Below the pieces are notes generated by a model. It was not told where the DNA came from. It ran no database searches and saw only the letters and a program-made list of their open reading frames with translations. Below, piece by piece: positions 18,841-28,129 of a stretch of 64,000 bases of DNA. The stretch spans positions 1-64,000 of the forward strand of contig JAKSSA010000003.1 in NCBI GenBank assembly GCA_024403335.1. Reading direction: 5' to 3'. A program made the position numbers and the translations under genes. How positions within the stretch are numbered: the first letter of the stretch is position 1; every line of letters starts with the position of its first letter. The stretch is from Lachnospiraceae bacterium (GTDB taxonomy: Bacteria; Bacillota; Clostridia; Lachnospirales; Lachnospiraceae).

Positions 18841-19030
18841 CAACCTGAAGGCCTGTAATAAAAGACTTGCAAATAACCTAAGTATGTTATAGAATAAAAC
18901 CGATTACAATCTAAAAAATAAAGCATTATTTCTTAAAAGCTGTATCATTTTATGAAAACAGTTACACTGAAATAATTAGGAATAATGAACAGTTACACAG
19001 AAGCAAGCACACGATGTTTTGGGGGACATA

Positions 19031-20047
19031 ATGGAAAAGCAGGTTACTATCTATGACATATCCGAAAAAGCAGGAGTTTCAATTGCCACTGTTTCAAGAG
19101 TATTAAATGGGAATAGCAATGTTAAGCAGAAAACCAGAAAAAAAGTACTCGACATCATTGAAGAACTCGGCTACACTCCGAATGCATTTGCCAGAGGTCT
19201 CGGATTGGACTCCATGAATACCATTGGCATTCTCTGTGCCGATTCTTCCGATACTTATATCGCAAAAGCCATTTTTTATATCGAGCGTGCTTTAAGGGAA
19301 AACGGATACAATACAATTCTTTGTTGTACAGGTTATAAGCTTGAAAATAAAAAGAAGGCTTTATCACTGCTACTTTCAAAGCGCGTTGACAGTATTATCA
19401 TGGTGGGCTCGCACTTTGTTGAAGAGTCAGAAGAGGATAATGCGCATATTCGTGAAGCAGCAATGCGCACTCCTGTCATGTTCTTAAATGCCGATTTGGA
19501 TTATAAAAATGTATTTTGCACCTTGTGTGATGATTATAAAGCAAGCTTTGAAGCAACACAGTCGCTTATAGATAAAGGGCACAAAAATGTACTCTTCTTC
19601 TATAATTCAAACTCCTATGGCGCGAAGAAGAAGCTTTCCGGTTATCAGGCAGCTTATTTACAAAATGAATTACCTGTGAATAAGGATTTAATATATTTCT
19701 ATCATGGAAATAACGAGGATATTCAGTCAATGGCCGAATGTTTGAAGAAGCTTGAAAAATCAGGTGTTGATTTTGACGGCATATTCGCTTCAGATGATAA
19801 TCTTGGGATTGGTGCAATCAGATATGCAAAAACTTCCGGAAAAAGAATCCCTGAAGATATTGCAATTATAGGCTACAACAATTCAATGTTGACCGAATGC
19901 TCTACTCCAAGGCTTTCTTCCGTTGATAACCACCTCGAAACGCTTTGTTCACAGCTTGTAAAAACTTTGATGGGAATTCTGTCAGGCAACGAGATGCCAC
20001 AGAAAATAATCTTTTCAGGCGAACTCGTAAACAGGGAAACTACCTGA
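19031..20047 (+). CDS. LacI-family transcriptional regulator of the uronate locus
   Basis: 338 residues: N-terminal helix-turn-helix (VTIYDISEKAGVSIATVSRVLNG with hinge helix NVKQKTRKKVLDIIEELGYTPN) and a periplasmic-binding-like effector domain (~60-338). It is divergent from kdgK and followed by uxaC after 25 nt, so it most likely controls both transcripts in response to a uronate, KDG or another pectin-derived sugar. The start is the ATG after a G-rich GGGGGAC; four upstream codons from an earlier in-frame ATG are less likely. Confidence 0.88.
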   Translation: MEKQVTIYDISEKAGVSIATVSRVLNGNSNVKQKTRKKVLDIIEELGYTPNAFARGLGLDSMNTIGILCADSSDTYIAKAIFYIERALRENGYNTILCCTGYKLENKKKALSLLLSKRVDSIIMVGSHFVEESEEDNAHIREAAMRTPVMFLNADLDYKNVFCTLCDDYKASFEATQSLIDKGHKNVLFFYNSNSYGAKKKLSGYQAAYLQNELPVNKDLIYFYHGNNEDIQSMAECLKKLEKSGVDFDGIFASDDNLGIGAIRYAKTSGKRIPEDIAIIGYNNSMLTECSTPRLSSVDNHLETLCSQLVKTLMGILSGNEMPQKIIFSGELVNRETT

Positions 20048-20072
20048 CAAAATAAATATTACGGAGATTAAA

Positions 20073-21497
20073 ATGGCAGAAAAAACTTTTATGGGAAAGG
20101 ACTTCCTTCTTTCCAACAAAACTTCCAAAAAGCTTTATCATGAAGCAGCCGAACTCGTCCCAATTCTCGATTACCATTGTCACATCAATCCAAGAGAAAT
20201 TGCGGAAGACAGAAGGTTTGCCAACATTACTCAGCTTTGGCTTGGTGGTGATCATTACAAGTGGAGGCTGATGAGATCTGCAGGTGTTGATGAGCATTTC
20301 ATTACAGGAACCGCAAGTGATAAAGAAAAATTCCTTAAATGGGCAAAAGTTTTAGGACAGGCTATAGGAAATCCACTCTATCACTGGAGTCACTTAGAGT
20401 TAAGAAAATACTTCAACTATCAGGGAATTTTAAATGAAGATACCGCTGAAGAAGTATGGGAGCTTTGCAACAAAAGATTAAGAGAGCCTGATATGTCTGC
20501 AAGAGGTATCATCAAGCAGTCCAATGTCACTCTCATATGCACAACGGATGATCCTGTTGATGACTTAATCTGGCACAAAATTATTAAAGAAGACAAAACC
20601 TTTAGTGTACAGGTCTTGCCGGCATGGAGACCTGATAGAGCCATGAACATCGAAAAGTCTAACTTCCTTGACTACATTGATACTCTTTCAGCTGTATCAA
20701 ATATGGATATAAAGTCCTTCAACGATTTGAAAAAGGCTTTAAAGATAAGAATGGATTTCTTTGCTTCACGCGGATGTAAGGTTTCCGATCATGGACTTGA
20801 ATATATGATGTATGTGCCTGCAAGTGAAGATGAAGTAGAAGCTGTTTTCACAAAAAGACTTAGCGGAAAGAAGCTTACAGAAAAAGAAGTTCTTGAATTC
20901 AAGACAGCATTCATGCTTTTTGTCGGAAGAGAATATTCAAACCGCAATTGGGTAATGCAGCTTCATTACGGCTGCAAGCGTGATAACAATGGTGAAATGT
21001 TCTCAAAGCTTGGTCCTGATACCGGTTTTGACTGCATTAACAACTATACTCCGTCTGCACAGTTGACCGATTTTCTCAATGCATTGGCTAAAAATGATAC
21101 TCTTCCAAAGACAATCATTTACAGCTTAAATCCTAATGACAATCAGGCGATTGGTACAATCATAGGCTGCTTCCAGGACTCTTCTGCTGTTGGAAAAATT
21201 CAGCAGGGCAGTGCATGGTGGTTCAACGACAACAAAGCCGGTATGATTGAGCAGATGACAAGTCTTGCTAGCTTAGGCAACCTTTCCGGTTTCATCGGAA
21301 TGCTCACAGACTCAAGAAGCTTCCTTTCTTACACACGCCACGACTATTTCAGACGTATCCTTTGCGACATGTTCGGAAGATGGGTTGAAGATGGGGAATA
21401 TCCTGAAGATTACGTTACTTTAAATAAAATTGTTACTAACATTTCTTATAACAATGCCGTTAAATATTTTGATTTTAATTTAAGCCGCTATGAATAA
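20073..21497 (+). CDS. uxaC: glucuronate/galacturonate isomerase
   Basis: 474 residues, the normal family length. The metal-binding HCHINP motif of the amidohydrolase superfamily is near residue 34, with FANITQLWLGGDHYKWRLMRSAGV following, as in UxaC. It converts D-glucuronate to D-fructuronate and D-galacturonate to D-tagaturonate, the entry step for pectin uronates, upstream of the KdgK reaction. The ATG has GGAG upstream. It is cotranscribed with the LacI-type regulator and overlaps the next gene by 8 nt (ATGAATAA). Confidence 0.95.
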   Translation: MAEKTFMGKDFLLSNKTSKKLYHEAAELVPILDYHCHINPREIAEDRRFANITQLWLGGDHYKWRLMRSAGVDEHFITGTASDKEKFLKWAKVLGQAIGNPLYHWSHLELRKYFNYQGILNEDTAEEVWELCNKRLREPDMSARGIIKQSNVTLICTTDDPVDDLIWHKIIKEDKTFSVQVLPAWRPDRAMNIEKSNFLDYIDTLSAVSNMDIKSFNDLKKALKIRMDFFASRGCKVSDHGLEYMMYVPASEDEVEAVFTKRLSGKKLTEKEVLEFKTAFMLFVGREYSNRNWVMQLHYGCKRDNNGEMFSKLGPDTGFDCINNYTPSAQLTDFLNALAKNDTLPKTIIYSLNPNDNQAIGTIIGCFQDSSAVGKIQQGSAWWFNDNKAGMIEQMTSLASLGNLSGFIGMLTDSRSFLSYTRHDYFRRILCDMFGRWVEDGEYPEDYVTLNKIVTNISYNNAVKYFDFNLSRYE

Positions 21498-21936
21498 TAA
21501 ATTATTACTTGAAAGTCTCAATGCTTTGCTCGACAACGAACCCGATTTCATCGTTGCAATGGCAAATACTTCAGCATTTATTTTTAATGAAATAAAGAAC
21601 CTCAACTGGGCCGGTTTCTATCGTGTTGTAGATGGAAATCTCGTTCTCGGACCTTTTCAGGGCAAGGTTGCCTGCACCAGAATCAAAAAAGGCAATGGTG
21701 TGTGTGGCACAGCCTTAAAGGAAAACCAAACCATTCTTGTAAAAAATGTCCATGAATTTCCAGGCCATATTGCCTGTGACAGTGCTTCAAATTCAGAAAT
21801 TGTAGTACCTGTTAAGAACAAATCAGGCGAATGTATCGCTGTACTTGATATAGACAGTCCATTACTTGAAAGATTTGGTGAAGAAGAAAAAGAATTCTTT
21901 GAGGGTGTTGTAAAGATTCTTGAAGTCAATCTTTAA
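21490..21936 (+). CDS. msrC: GAF-domain free methionine-(R)-sulfoxide reductase
   Basis: 148-residue single GAF domain of the fRMsr/YebR family. WAGFYRV, the Cys in VACTRI, GVCGTA and the catalytic-Cys segment HIACDSASNSEIVVP are all present, i.e. the three conserved cysteines. It reduces free methionine-R-sulfoxide. The ATG overlaps the uxaC stop, so translation is probably coupled. Why an oxidative-damage enzyme is coupled to uronate catabolism is unclear; it may simply share the transcript. A bidirectional terminator follows at 22173-22214. Confidence 0.9.
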   Translation: MNNKLLLESLNALLDNEPDFIVAMANTSAFIFNEIKNLNWAGFYRVVDGNLVLGPFQGKVACTRIKKGNGVCGTALKENQTILVKNVHEFPGHIACDSASNSEIVVPVKNKSGECIAVLDIDSPLLERFGEEEKEFFEGVVKILEVNL

Positions 21937-21954
21937 TCTATCTTAAGTTTCGTT

Positions 21955-22140
21955 CTTTATTTTTGTTAATCTTTAGCTATTAACATTCAATGTTTTATTT
22001 TTGTTAGTCTTTGGATATTAACATTCAATGTTTTGCTTTTGTTGATCTTTAGATATTGACATTCAATGTTTTATTGTTGTTAGTCTTTAAATATTAACAT
22101 TCAATGTTTTATTTTTGTTAGTCTTTAATTATTAACAAAG
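21955..22140. repeat. 38-bp tandem array, 5 units
   Basis: Units run TTTTATTTTTGTTAGTC ... ATATTAACATTCAATG, 38 bp each. The first, GTTAATCTTTAGCTATT, resembles the end of msrC (GTCAATCTTTAATCTAT, including its TAA). Confidence 0.8.
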
Positions 22141-22172
22141 AAACTTTTATTAATTTGGATCTACAATATTCA

Positions 22173-22214
22173 AAAAGTGGGCACGATTTACAATACATCA
22201 TCGTGCCCACTTTT
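22173..22214. terminator. bidirectional terminator between msrC and greA
   Basis: Perfect 15-bp stem AAAAGTGGGCACGAT/ATCGTGCCCACTTTT with a 12-nt loop, between convergent genes. Confidence 0.85.
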
Positions 22215-22258
22215 AAATTGCTTGTTGAATAACTTTTTCTAACTTTCAAGCTATATTC

Positions 22259-22318
22259 TTAATGGCTGTTAATAGTTCTTAATAGTTTTTAATAGTTGTT
22301 AATAGCTTTTAATATCGC
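22259..22318. repeat. 10-bp tandem array, 6 units, overlapping the greA stop codon
   Basis: TTAATAGTTC-type decamers repeat six times in perfect register; the sixth (TTAATATCGC) is the end of the greA coding sequence and its stop. Confidence 0.8.
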
Positions 22319-22812
22319 ATTATTTCATCATTATCGCTTGTAGTTGTTTTATCAATCGATTTAATAACTGCATAATAGCCATAATTTTCATCCACTCTTA
22401 TATAAACTCTGTCTCCGACCTTCTTTTTCATTACAGCCTTTCCAAGTGGTGACTCAATGCTTATTCTGTCCTTTAAAGTATCGCTTCTTATACTTGTTGT
22501 AAGACGATAAGTTTCACACTCATCATCTTCTTCAATGTAAATTGTGAAGGTGTCATCTATTCCGATTTCATCCTCAGCTGAAGAATCCTCAATAATAGTT
22601 GCATTTCTGAGCATATTCTCAAGGTAACGAATTCTTCCCTCGTTTTTGCCTCTCTCTCTTTTAGCAGCATGATATTCGAAGTTTTCACTTAAATCTCCCT
22701 GCGCTCTTGCTTCCTTCAAGTCTGCTAAAATTGCATTTCGACCTTCATTTTTACGATATTCTATTTCTTTCTCGATTTTCTCTACATCCGATTTAAGAAG
22801 TTTTTCACCCAT
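22309..22812 (-). CDS. greA: transcription elongation factor GreA
   Basis: 167 residues, slightly longer than the usual ~158. The N-terminal coiled coil carries LKEARAQGDLSENFEYHAAKRERGKNEGRI, with the acidic tip residues (DLSENFEY) that enter the RNA-polymerase secondary channel and stimulate transcript cleavage; the C-terminal FKBP-like domain has ISIESPLGKAVMKKKVGD. ATG preceded by AGGTG. It follows the CNNM transporter by 42 nt in the same direction and ends inside a 10-bp repeat array. Confidence 0.92.
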   Translation of the reverse strand: MGEKLLKSDVEKIEKEIEYRKNEGRNAILADLKEARAQGDLSENFEYHAAKRERGKNEGRIRYLENMLRNATIIEDSSAEDEIGIDDTFTIYIEEDDECETYRLTTSIRSDTLKDRISIESPLGKAVMKKKVGDRVYIRVDENYGYYAVIKSIDKTTTSDNDEIMRY

Positions 22813-22836
22813 AAAATCTTATCACCTGTTTATCTT

Positions 22837-22872
22837 CTATTCTCCAATAATTTCCTATTCTTCAAAAATTTC
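22837..22872. repeat. 18-bp in-register duplication of the CNNM gene 3' end
   Basis: CTATTCTTCAAAAATTTC (22855-22872, the last five codons and TAG) is preceded directly by CTATTCTCCAATAATTTC (22837-22854); 16 of 18 match, and the copy also ends in TAG in the same frame. Confidence 0.85.
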
Positions 22873-24123
22873 CGGTGCTATGATAAGTTTCAATTCAGAA
22901 ATTCTCATTCTGTCCATTTTTGTTACAACAAAGGTAAATCTGCCATCTGTGCAGGTGTCTCCCACCTTAGGCAATCTGTCCAAAAGATAAATTACATGAC
23001 CTGCAATTGATTCATAATCACTTGTATCAACTTCAAGTCCTAAATCATAAAACTCATCAAGCTTTGCATTTCCACTGACAATATAAGTATCATCCTTAAT
23101 CTGGATAATATCATCCTTTTCATCAGTGTCATATTCGTCTCTTATGTCGCCAATAATTTCTTCGATAAGGTCTTCTACGGTAATAATACCTGCAGTTGCG
23201 CCATATTCATCCAAAACTATTGCCATTGGATGTGTAGATTTTCGCATTTCCTGTAAAAGTTCGTTTGTCTTCTTGGTTTCATAAGTGTAATAAGGCTTAC
23301 GCATATACTTTTCAATTCTGAAATCTTCTGCATTACCCTTATAAAAAACAACATCCTTCAAGCTGATAATACCGACAATATTGTCATTGGTCTCCTTGTA
23401 AACAGGAAATCTTGAATACATTTCAGCTCTAAACAATTCCATCAATTCACTATAAGTTGCCTCAACATCAATTGCAACCATGTCAACTCTCGGAATCATG
23501 ATATCCTTTGCCATTGAATCACCGAAATCAACCACATTTGCGATCATTTCATGCTCTTCATTTTCAATAACACCCTCCTCACGACTTACATCAATAATTG
23601 TCATAAGCTCGTTTTCGGTAATTGCCTGAGATTTAGCATTCGGATCAATTCGTAATATTCTAAGAACAATGTTTGCGATAAAATTTACCACATGAACAAT
23701 CGGCGTCATTACAATCGTCAACGGATAAATAATATTGACAAAAATCAAAGATAACTTGTCTGCATTTCTTGTTGCAATTGTTTTCGGAGTTATCTCACCG
23801 AAAAGAAGAACCGCAAGAGTAAGGATGAAAGTTGCAACACCCACTGCATAGTCGCCGCCAAATTGATTTATGGCGATACTTGTTGTAAGTGAAGATGCTG
23901 TCAGATTAACAATGTTGTTTCCAATCAGGATTGTAGACAACATCTTTGACGGTTCATCAAGCAATTTGATAACTCTCATCGCAGATTTATTCTTTTCTTC
24001 TGCCAAAGTCCTCATTCGCATTCTGTTTGCTGCTGTAAAAGCAGTCTCGGTTGATGAGAAGAATGCTGATAAAAATACTAATAAAACTACTGTAATAATT
24101 TGCCACGCCGCGTCCGGGTCCAT
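22855..24123 (-). CDS. CNNM/HlyC-CorC family membrane protein with CBS pair
   Basis: 422 residues: N-terminal CNNM (DUF21) domain with about four membrane segments (~1-180, includes STETAFTAANRMRMR), two CBS domains (~205-325, DIMIPRVDMVAIDVEATYSE, VLDEYGATAGIITVEDLIEEIIGDI) and a C-terminal CorC_HlyC domain (~340-420). Members mediate or regulate magnesium/cobalt efflux; the older label hemolysin is misleading. The start ATG follows AAAGGA. It is upstream of greA. A promoter with 17-bp spacing lies 60-90 nt upstream. Confidence 0.88.
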   Translation of the reverse strand: MDPDAAWQIITVVLLVFLSAFFSSTETAFTAANRMRMRTLAEEKNKSAMRVIKLLDEPSKMLSTILIGNNIVNLTASSLTTSIAINQFGGDYAVGVATFILTLAVLLFGEITPKTIATRNADKLSLIFVNIIYPLTIVMTPIVHVVNFIANIVLRILRIDPNAKSQAITENELMTIIDVSREEGVIENEEHEMIANVVDFGDSMAKDIMIPRVDMVAIDVEATYSELMELFRAEMYSRFPVYKETNDNIVGIISLKDVVFYKGNAEDFRIEKYMRKPYYTYETKKTNELLQEMRKSTHPMAIVLDEYGATAGIITVEDLIEEIIGDIRDEYDTDEKDDIIQIKDDTYIVSGNAKLDEFYDLGLEVDTSDYESIAGHVIYLLDRLPKVGDTCTDGRFTFVVTKMDRMRISELKLIIAPEIFEE

Positions 24124-24159
24124 TTTTCGTAAAATCCTTTCTTTGTTTGTAAATTTTTA

Positions 24160-24174
24160 TGCACATTTTGTGCA
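24160..24174. promoter_or_regulatory. palindrome in the 5' UTR of the CNNM gene
   Basis: TGCACATTTTGTGCA, a symmetric 15-mer located just downstream of the promoter; it may be an operator or a small hairpin. Confidence 0.35.
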
Positions 24175-24185
24175 ATAGTTCGCAT

Positions 24186-24214
24186 ATTATAAGCTAAAAT
24201 CTCAAATAAGACAA
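24186..24214 (-). promoter_or_regulatory. putative promoter of CNNM-greA
   Basis: Minus-strand TTGTCT, 17-nt spacer, TATAAT. Confidence 0.5.
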
Positions 24215-24370
24215 GTGCAAAGCTCTTAATTGTGAAAATGCCACTAAAAAGAAAATGCTAGTGTCCATGCATACTCTCTATTACATCAGAAGTCAATTTG
24301 AAATCATGAAAGTAATTTTCCAATTAAATATTATGTTTCTTAATAGGGAAAGCGCACTTATCTTCAAAAC

Positions 24371-25975
24371 TTACCTGTCCCACTTATCGCAAAGAGCATT
24401 AATCTGATCCATGAATTTGCCAAGGTCTTTGTTTGTTCCACCCTCATTATGCTTAATAACAGTAAGGAGGCGCTGGCCCGCTGCAAGCAATTTTTCAAAT
24501 ACAGCACTTGCACGTCTTTGCTTCTTCTCTGCCTGTAAAACAGCAATCGGTTCTGCAACAGTTTCCCATTCTTCCTTAATGAGATCAAAAACTGAGCCTG
24601 AATATGGAGCCGAAGTCTTATAACCATACTGTTCTCTTAAAAGCTCAGCAAATGAGTTACATACACTGTCTTCGCCATGTACAACAAAAACTTCTTTAGG
24701 GCGCTTGGTAAACTCATTAATCCATTTGATAAGACCTGCCTGGTCTGCATGACCACTTACACCTTCAAATTTTTGGATTCTTGCTTTAACTTCAATTGCT
24801 TCACCAAAAAGCTTTACATCTTCAACACCTTCAAGCAGAGCGCGTCCCAAAGTGCCATTTGCCTGATAACCTGAGAAGAGAATGGTTGAATTGCTTCTCC
24901 AAAGATTATGTTTCAAATGATGTCTTATACGACCTGCTTCGCACATGCCTGATGCAGAAATGATTACCTTCGGCTTTTCATCAAAGTTAATTGCCTTTGA
25001 TTCTTCTGAAGATACTGCAACCTTCAAGCCCTTGAAAGCAATCGGATTGATATTCTTTCTTACTAAAGCCAAAGTAGCTTCATCATAATATTCCTCAGCA
25101 TTTCTTTTAAATACTTCTGTCGCTTCAATTGCAAGAGGAGAATCAATATAAACTTCAAAGTCTTCAAAATCCTTCACCCTTCTTTCAGATTTTATCTGGC
25201 GAAGGAAATAAAGCATTTCCTGAGTTCTGCCAACTGCAAAAGCAGGTATGACAACATTACCCCCCTGTGCAAAGGTTGAGTTAAGAATATCCGTCAGTCT
25301 TTCAACATAATCATTCTTTCTTTCGGGATGATTTCTGTCACCATAAGTTGACTCCATTACAACAAAGTCTGCCTCATGAACATAACGCGGATCTCTTATA
25401 ATAGGCTGGTTTGTGTTACCGATATCGCCTGAGAAAACCACCTTCCTGGTTTTGCCATTTTCCGTCATCCAAACCTCTATACTTGCAGAGCCAAGCAGAT
25501 GTCCTACATCAATAAATCTGATTTGTATATCATCGCTGATTTCTATAATTTCATTATATTCACAGGGTGTAAAATATTTCATTAAAGAAACTACATCCTC
25601 TACATCGTAAACCGGCACATATTCTTTTCCGCCTGATCGTTTTGCTTTCCTGTTCTTCCACTCAGCTTCAAACATCTGAATATGCGCACTGTCTCGAAGC
25701 ATGATGTCGCAAAGCTCGCAGGTCGCTATTGTCGCATATACTCTTCCCCTAAAGCCATCTGCATACAACTTAGGCAGCATGCCTGAATGATCGATGTGCG
25801 CATGAGTAAGCAAAACAAATTCTATATCTGATGCGCTTACCGGTAAGGGAGCACTCTCAAAAATGTCCTCACCCTGTTCCATGCCATAATCAATCAGACC
25901 ATAATGTCCATTCACCTCGATGTAATGACAGCTTCCTGTTACTTCATGGTCAGCGCCTATAAACCCCAATCTCAT
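24371..25975 (-). CDS. metallo-beta-lactamase/beta-CASP RNA-processing nuclease
   Basis: 534 residues of the CPSF73/YSH1-like branch of beta-CASP nucleases. Metal ligands are visible as LTHAHIDHSGMLPKL (HxHxDH), the His of DVGHLLGSAS, and the Asp of FSGDIGN; the beta-CASP part has STYGDRNH, IPAFAVGRTQE and IISASGMCEAGRIRHHLKHN, and the C-terminal motif HGED. It probably cleaves structured RNA in the cytoplasm. The ATG follows AGGAGG. About 90 extra C-terminal residues lie beyond the core. It stands alone beside a long repeat array. Confidence 0.9.
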   Translation of the reverse strand: MRLGFIGADHEVTGSCHYIEVNGHYGLIDYGMEQGEDIFESAPLPVSASDIEFVLLTHAHIDHSGMLPKLYADGFRGRVYATIATCELCDIMLRDSAHIQMFEAEWKNRKAKRSGGKEYVPVYDVEDVVSLMKYFTPCEYNEIIEISDDIQIRFIDVGHLLGSASIEVWMTENGKTRKVVFSGDIGNTNQPIIRDPRYVHEADFVVMESTYGDRNHPERKNDYVERLTDILNSTFAQGGNVVIPAFAVGRTQEMLYFLRQIKSERRVKDFEDFEVYIDSPLAIEATEVFKRNAEEYYDEATLALVRKNINPIAFKGLKVAVSSEESKAINFDEKPKVIISASGMCEAGRIRHHLKHNLWRSNSTILFSGYQANGTLGRALLEGVEDVKLFGEAIEVKARIQKFEGVSGHADQAGLIKWINEFTKRPKEVFVVHGEDSVCNSFAELLREQYGYKTSAPYSGSVFDLIKEEWETVAEPIAVLQAEKKQRRASAVFEKLLAAGQRLLTVIKHNEGGTNKDLGKFMDQINALCDKWDR

Positions 25976-26729
25976 ATTCTGCCTCCTGAAAAACACTTAA
26001 ATTTCTATCTTGATTTTTTTGTACAAATCCTTCTGCCTTGTTTCTTATCTTAATCTTCAAATCAATGATTTCATCCGTACTTTTCTTGCTCACATTACGT
26101 ATCCAATCTGCAATTCTTCGATTTCATCCGTAATTCCCTTGCTCACTTTACGTATCTAATCTTCAATTCCTTGATTTCATCCGTAATTCCCTTGCTTACT
26201 TTACGTATCCAATCTGCAATTCTTCGATTTCATCCGTACTTCCCTTGCTTACTTTACGTATCTAATCTGCAAATCAATAATTTCATCCGTAATTCCCTTG
26301 CTTACTTTACGTATCTAATCTGCAAATCAATGATTTTATCCGTACTTCACTTGCTTACTCTACGTATCTTTTCTTCAATTCCTTGATTTCATCCGTACTT
26401 TTCTTGCTCACTTTACGTATCTAATCTTCAATTCAATGATTTTATCCGTAATCCCCTTGCTTACTTTACGTATCTAATCTGCAATTCCTTGATTTCATCC
26501 GTACTTTCCTTGCTCACTTTACGTATCCAATCTGCAATTCCTTGATTTTATCCGTACTTTTCTTGCTTACTTTACGTATCTAATCTTCAATTCTTCGATT
26601 TCATCCGTAATTCACTTGCTTACTTTACGTATCTAATCTGCAATTCCTTGATTTTATCCGTACTTTTCTTGCTTACTCTACGTATCTTTTCTTCAATTCT
26701 TCGATTTCATCCGTATTCTTCTTAACTCT
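25976..26729. other. 754-bp gene-free spacer, almost entirely repeat array
   Basis: Between the beta-CASP gene and the PflX-like gene. From about 26050 it is a single tandem array (listed separately). I see no promoter or terminator that I would defend. Confidence 0.7.
26050..26720. repeat. ~53-bp tandem array, about 13 units
   Basis: Each unit contains GATTTCATCCGTA, then CTTGCTTACTTTACGTATC, then AATCTGCAA or AATCTTCAA. The heptamer ATCCGTA recurs 13 times at 51-55 bp spacing. Two sub-blocks vary between a few alternatives (TTCTTCG, TTCCTTG or ATCAATG; TACTTTTC or TAATTCCC), apparently independently. Confidence 0.9.
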
Positions 26730-27776
26730 CTATCTGAAATCGGGTATAAAAGACTTCTCACAAGTCTTTCCTTCCTGAATGTATGCATTTTCAATCCCCA
26801 ATGAAATTGCATAATCAACAATACGGTTATATTCATACGTTGTAAGCTTTCGGTTTAGTTCTTTATATTGACATTCTGTTGTCATGGGAGTGTACTGATT
26901 CATGATACTGATTGTTATCAAGTCTCCATATGTATCATAAAGATACTTTATGCACTCCATTGATTCCTCTTTATTTCCAGGCAAGCACAAATGTCGTACA
27001 ATTACCCCGTTTTTAATCAGCTTTTGTCCATTGCTTTCATAAAAAATCTGTTTTTTCTGCTGCCTTACCATTTCTTCAATTGCACTCTTTGCCACTTCCG
27101 GATAATCAAAAGCCTTTGAATATTTTAAGGCTGTTTCATTTCTTATATATTTGAAATCAGGCAAATATACATCAATTAATCCATCAAGTGACTTAATTGC
27201 CTCTTTCTTTTCATAAGAGCTTGTATTATATACAAAAGGTAAATCAAAACCTTGTTTTTTAGCTGTATCAATTGCTTCTCTTACTGTTGGCAGAAAGTGA
27301 GCTGCCGTAACCAGATTTATGTTATTTGCGCCTTTCTCTTTTAACTTAAAAAATTCCTCTGCAAGATACTTTGCATCAGCTTTCAACTTATCATAAATGT
27401 TCAAATCATAAACAGCTCTATCAATTCTATCAGTTTCATCAATTTCATCAATTTTATCAATTACATCAGTCGCATCAGTTGTATCAGCTTTATCCTCCTT
27501 ATAAATCACAACATCAGCATTGCTTTTTTCAACTTTTCTTCTTGATATTTTACTGTTTTGGCAGAAAATACATTTCAAATTACAGCCTTCAAAAAATACT
27601 GTACCAGAACCCTGACTTCCCGATATAACCGGTTCCTCCCATTTGTGTAACGAAAAAAGGGCAACACGCACCCTATTGCTTTGCCCACATACTCCACTTA
27701 TAAAATTCTCTCTTTCCCACCTGTCAACATTACAGTTACGCGGGCAGATATTGCATAACGAATATTCGTCTTCCAT
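26730..27776 (-). CDS. radical SAM protein, PflX-like (COG1313)
   Basis: 348-residue radical-SAM enzyme. The [4Fe-4S]-binding motif is CNLKCIFC near residue 67; additional N-terminal cysteines (CNICPRNC) and a SGVCGQ segment match the PflX/COG1313 family related to pyruvate formate-lyase activases. The function of the family is not settled. A low-complexity insertion at ~95-118 (TDATDVIDKIDEIDETDRID) is encoded by eight 9-bp repeats (27421-27490) and is unlikely to be conserved. The start is weak: no ribosome-binding site is obvious, and the ATG lies 7 nt after the preceding gene, so translational coupling is likely. Confidence 0.8.
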   Translation of the reverse strand: MEDEYSLCNICPRNCNVDRWERENFISGVCGQSNRVRVALFSLHKWEEPVISGSQGSGTVFFEGCNLKCIFCQNSKISRRKVEKSNADVVIYKEDKADTTDATDVIDKIDEIDETDRIDRAVYDLNIYDKLKADAKYLAEEFFKLKEKGANNINLVTAAHFLPTVREAIDTAKKQGFDLPFVYNTSSYEKKEAIKSLDGLIDVYLPDFKYIRNETALKYSKAFDYPEVAKSAIEEMVRQQKKQIFYESNGQKLIKNGVIVRHLCLPGNKEESMECIKYLYDTYGDLITISIMNQYTPMTTECQYKELNRKLTTYEYNRIVDYAISLGIENAYIQEGKTCEKSFIPDFR

Positions 27777-27783
27777 AACTATA

Positions 27784-28092
27784 TTATAAAAAAATAATTG
27801 TCCACTTACAAGTATCTTTTGCGTAGATAAGCTTTACGAAACATTCTAAATTTCCATAATAAATTTTACAGACATGCTCCACTGTTGGAATTCCGGAATA
27901 ATTCTTTTCTTCAGAAAATATCACCTCTATTTTTTCAATAATATGAATCATTCCTTGTTCATCAAGTATTTTAATAAGTCGGGGTTTGGTTCTCCCCTTA
28001 CTCGTAAACCAACACTCACAGGCAATTTCCTTCTGAATTCCGTTTAGCGTTCCCGAATTGGTTGTAGCAGTATCCGGCTTCTTAAATATCAT
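27784..28092 (-). CDS. small hypothetical protein
   Basis: About 102 residues, starting at the ATG (MIFKKPDTATTN) with GAGG eight bases upstream; an ORF 11 codons longer exists. Three cysteines (ACECWF, HVCKIYY, LECFVK) and beta-strand-like alternation, no signal peptide or membrane segment. I do not recognise the family. It lies between dinB and the PflX-like gene on the same strand and is separated from dinB by a repeat array. Confidence 0.6.
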   Translation of the reverse strand: MIFKKPDTATTNSGTLNGIQKEIACECWFTSKGRTKPRLIKILDEQGMIHIIEKIEVIFSEEKNYSGIPTVEHVCKIYYGNLECFVKLIYAKDTCKWTIIFL

Positions 28093-28129
28093 TCCTTTAT
28101 CCTCACAATTAATGGCAAAGACCACCTTC

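Larger units (their letters stand above)
21937..22308. other. intergenic region: arrays and terminator, no gene
   Basis: 372 bases between the convergent msrC and greA: a 38-bp array, a strong hairpin terminator and a 10-bp array (listed separately). No ORF worth reporting. Confidence 0.7.

Noticed and set aside
26171..26386. Plus-strand ORF in the 53-bp array
   Set aside because: The array period is not a multiple of 3 and the translation is just repeat; no start signal.
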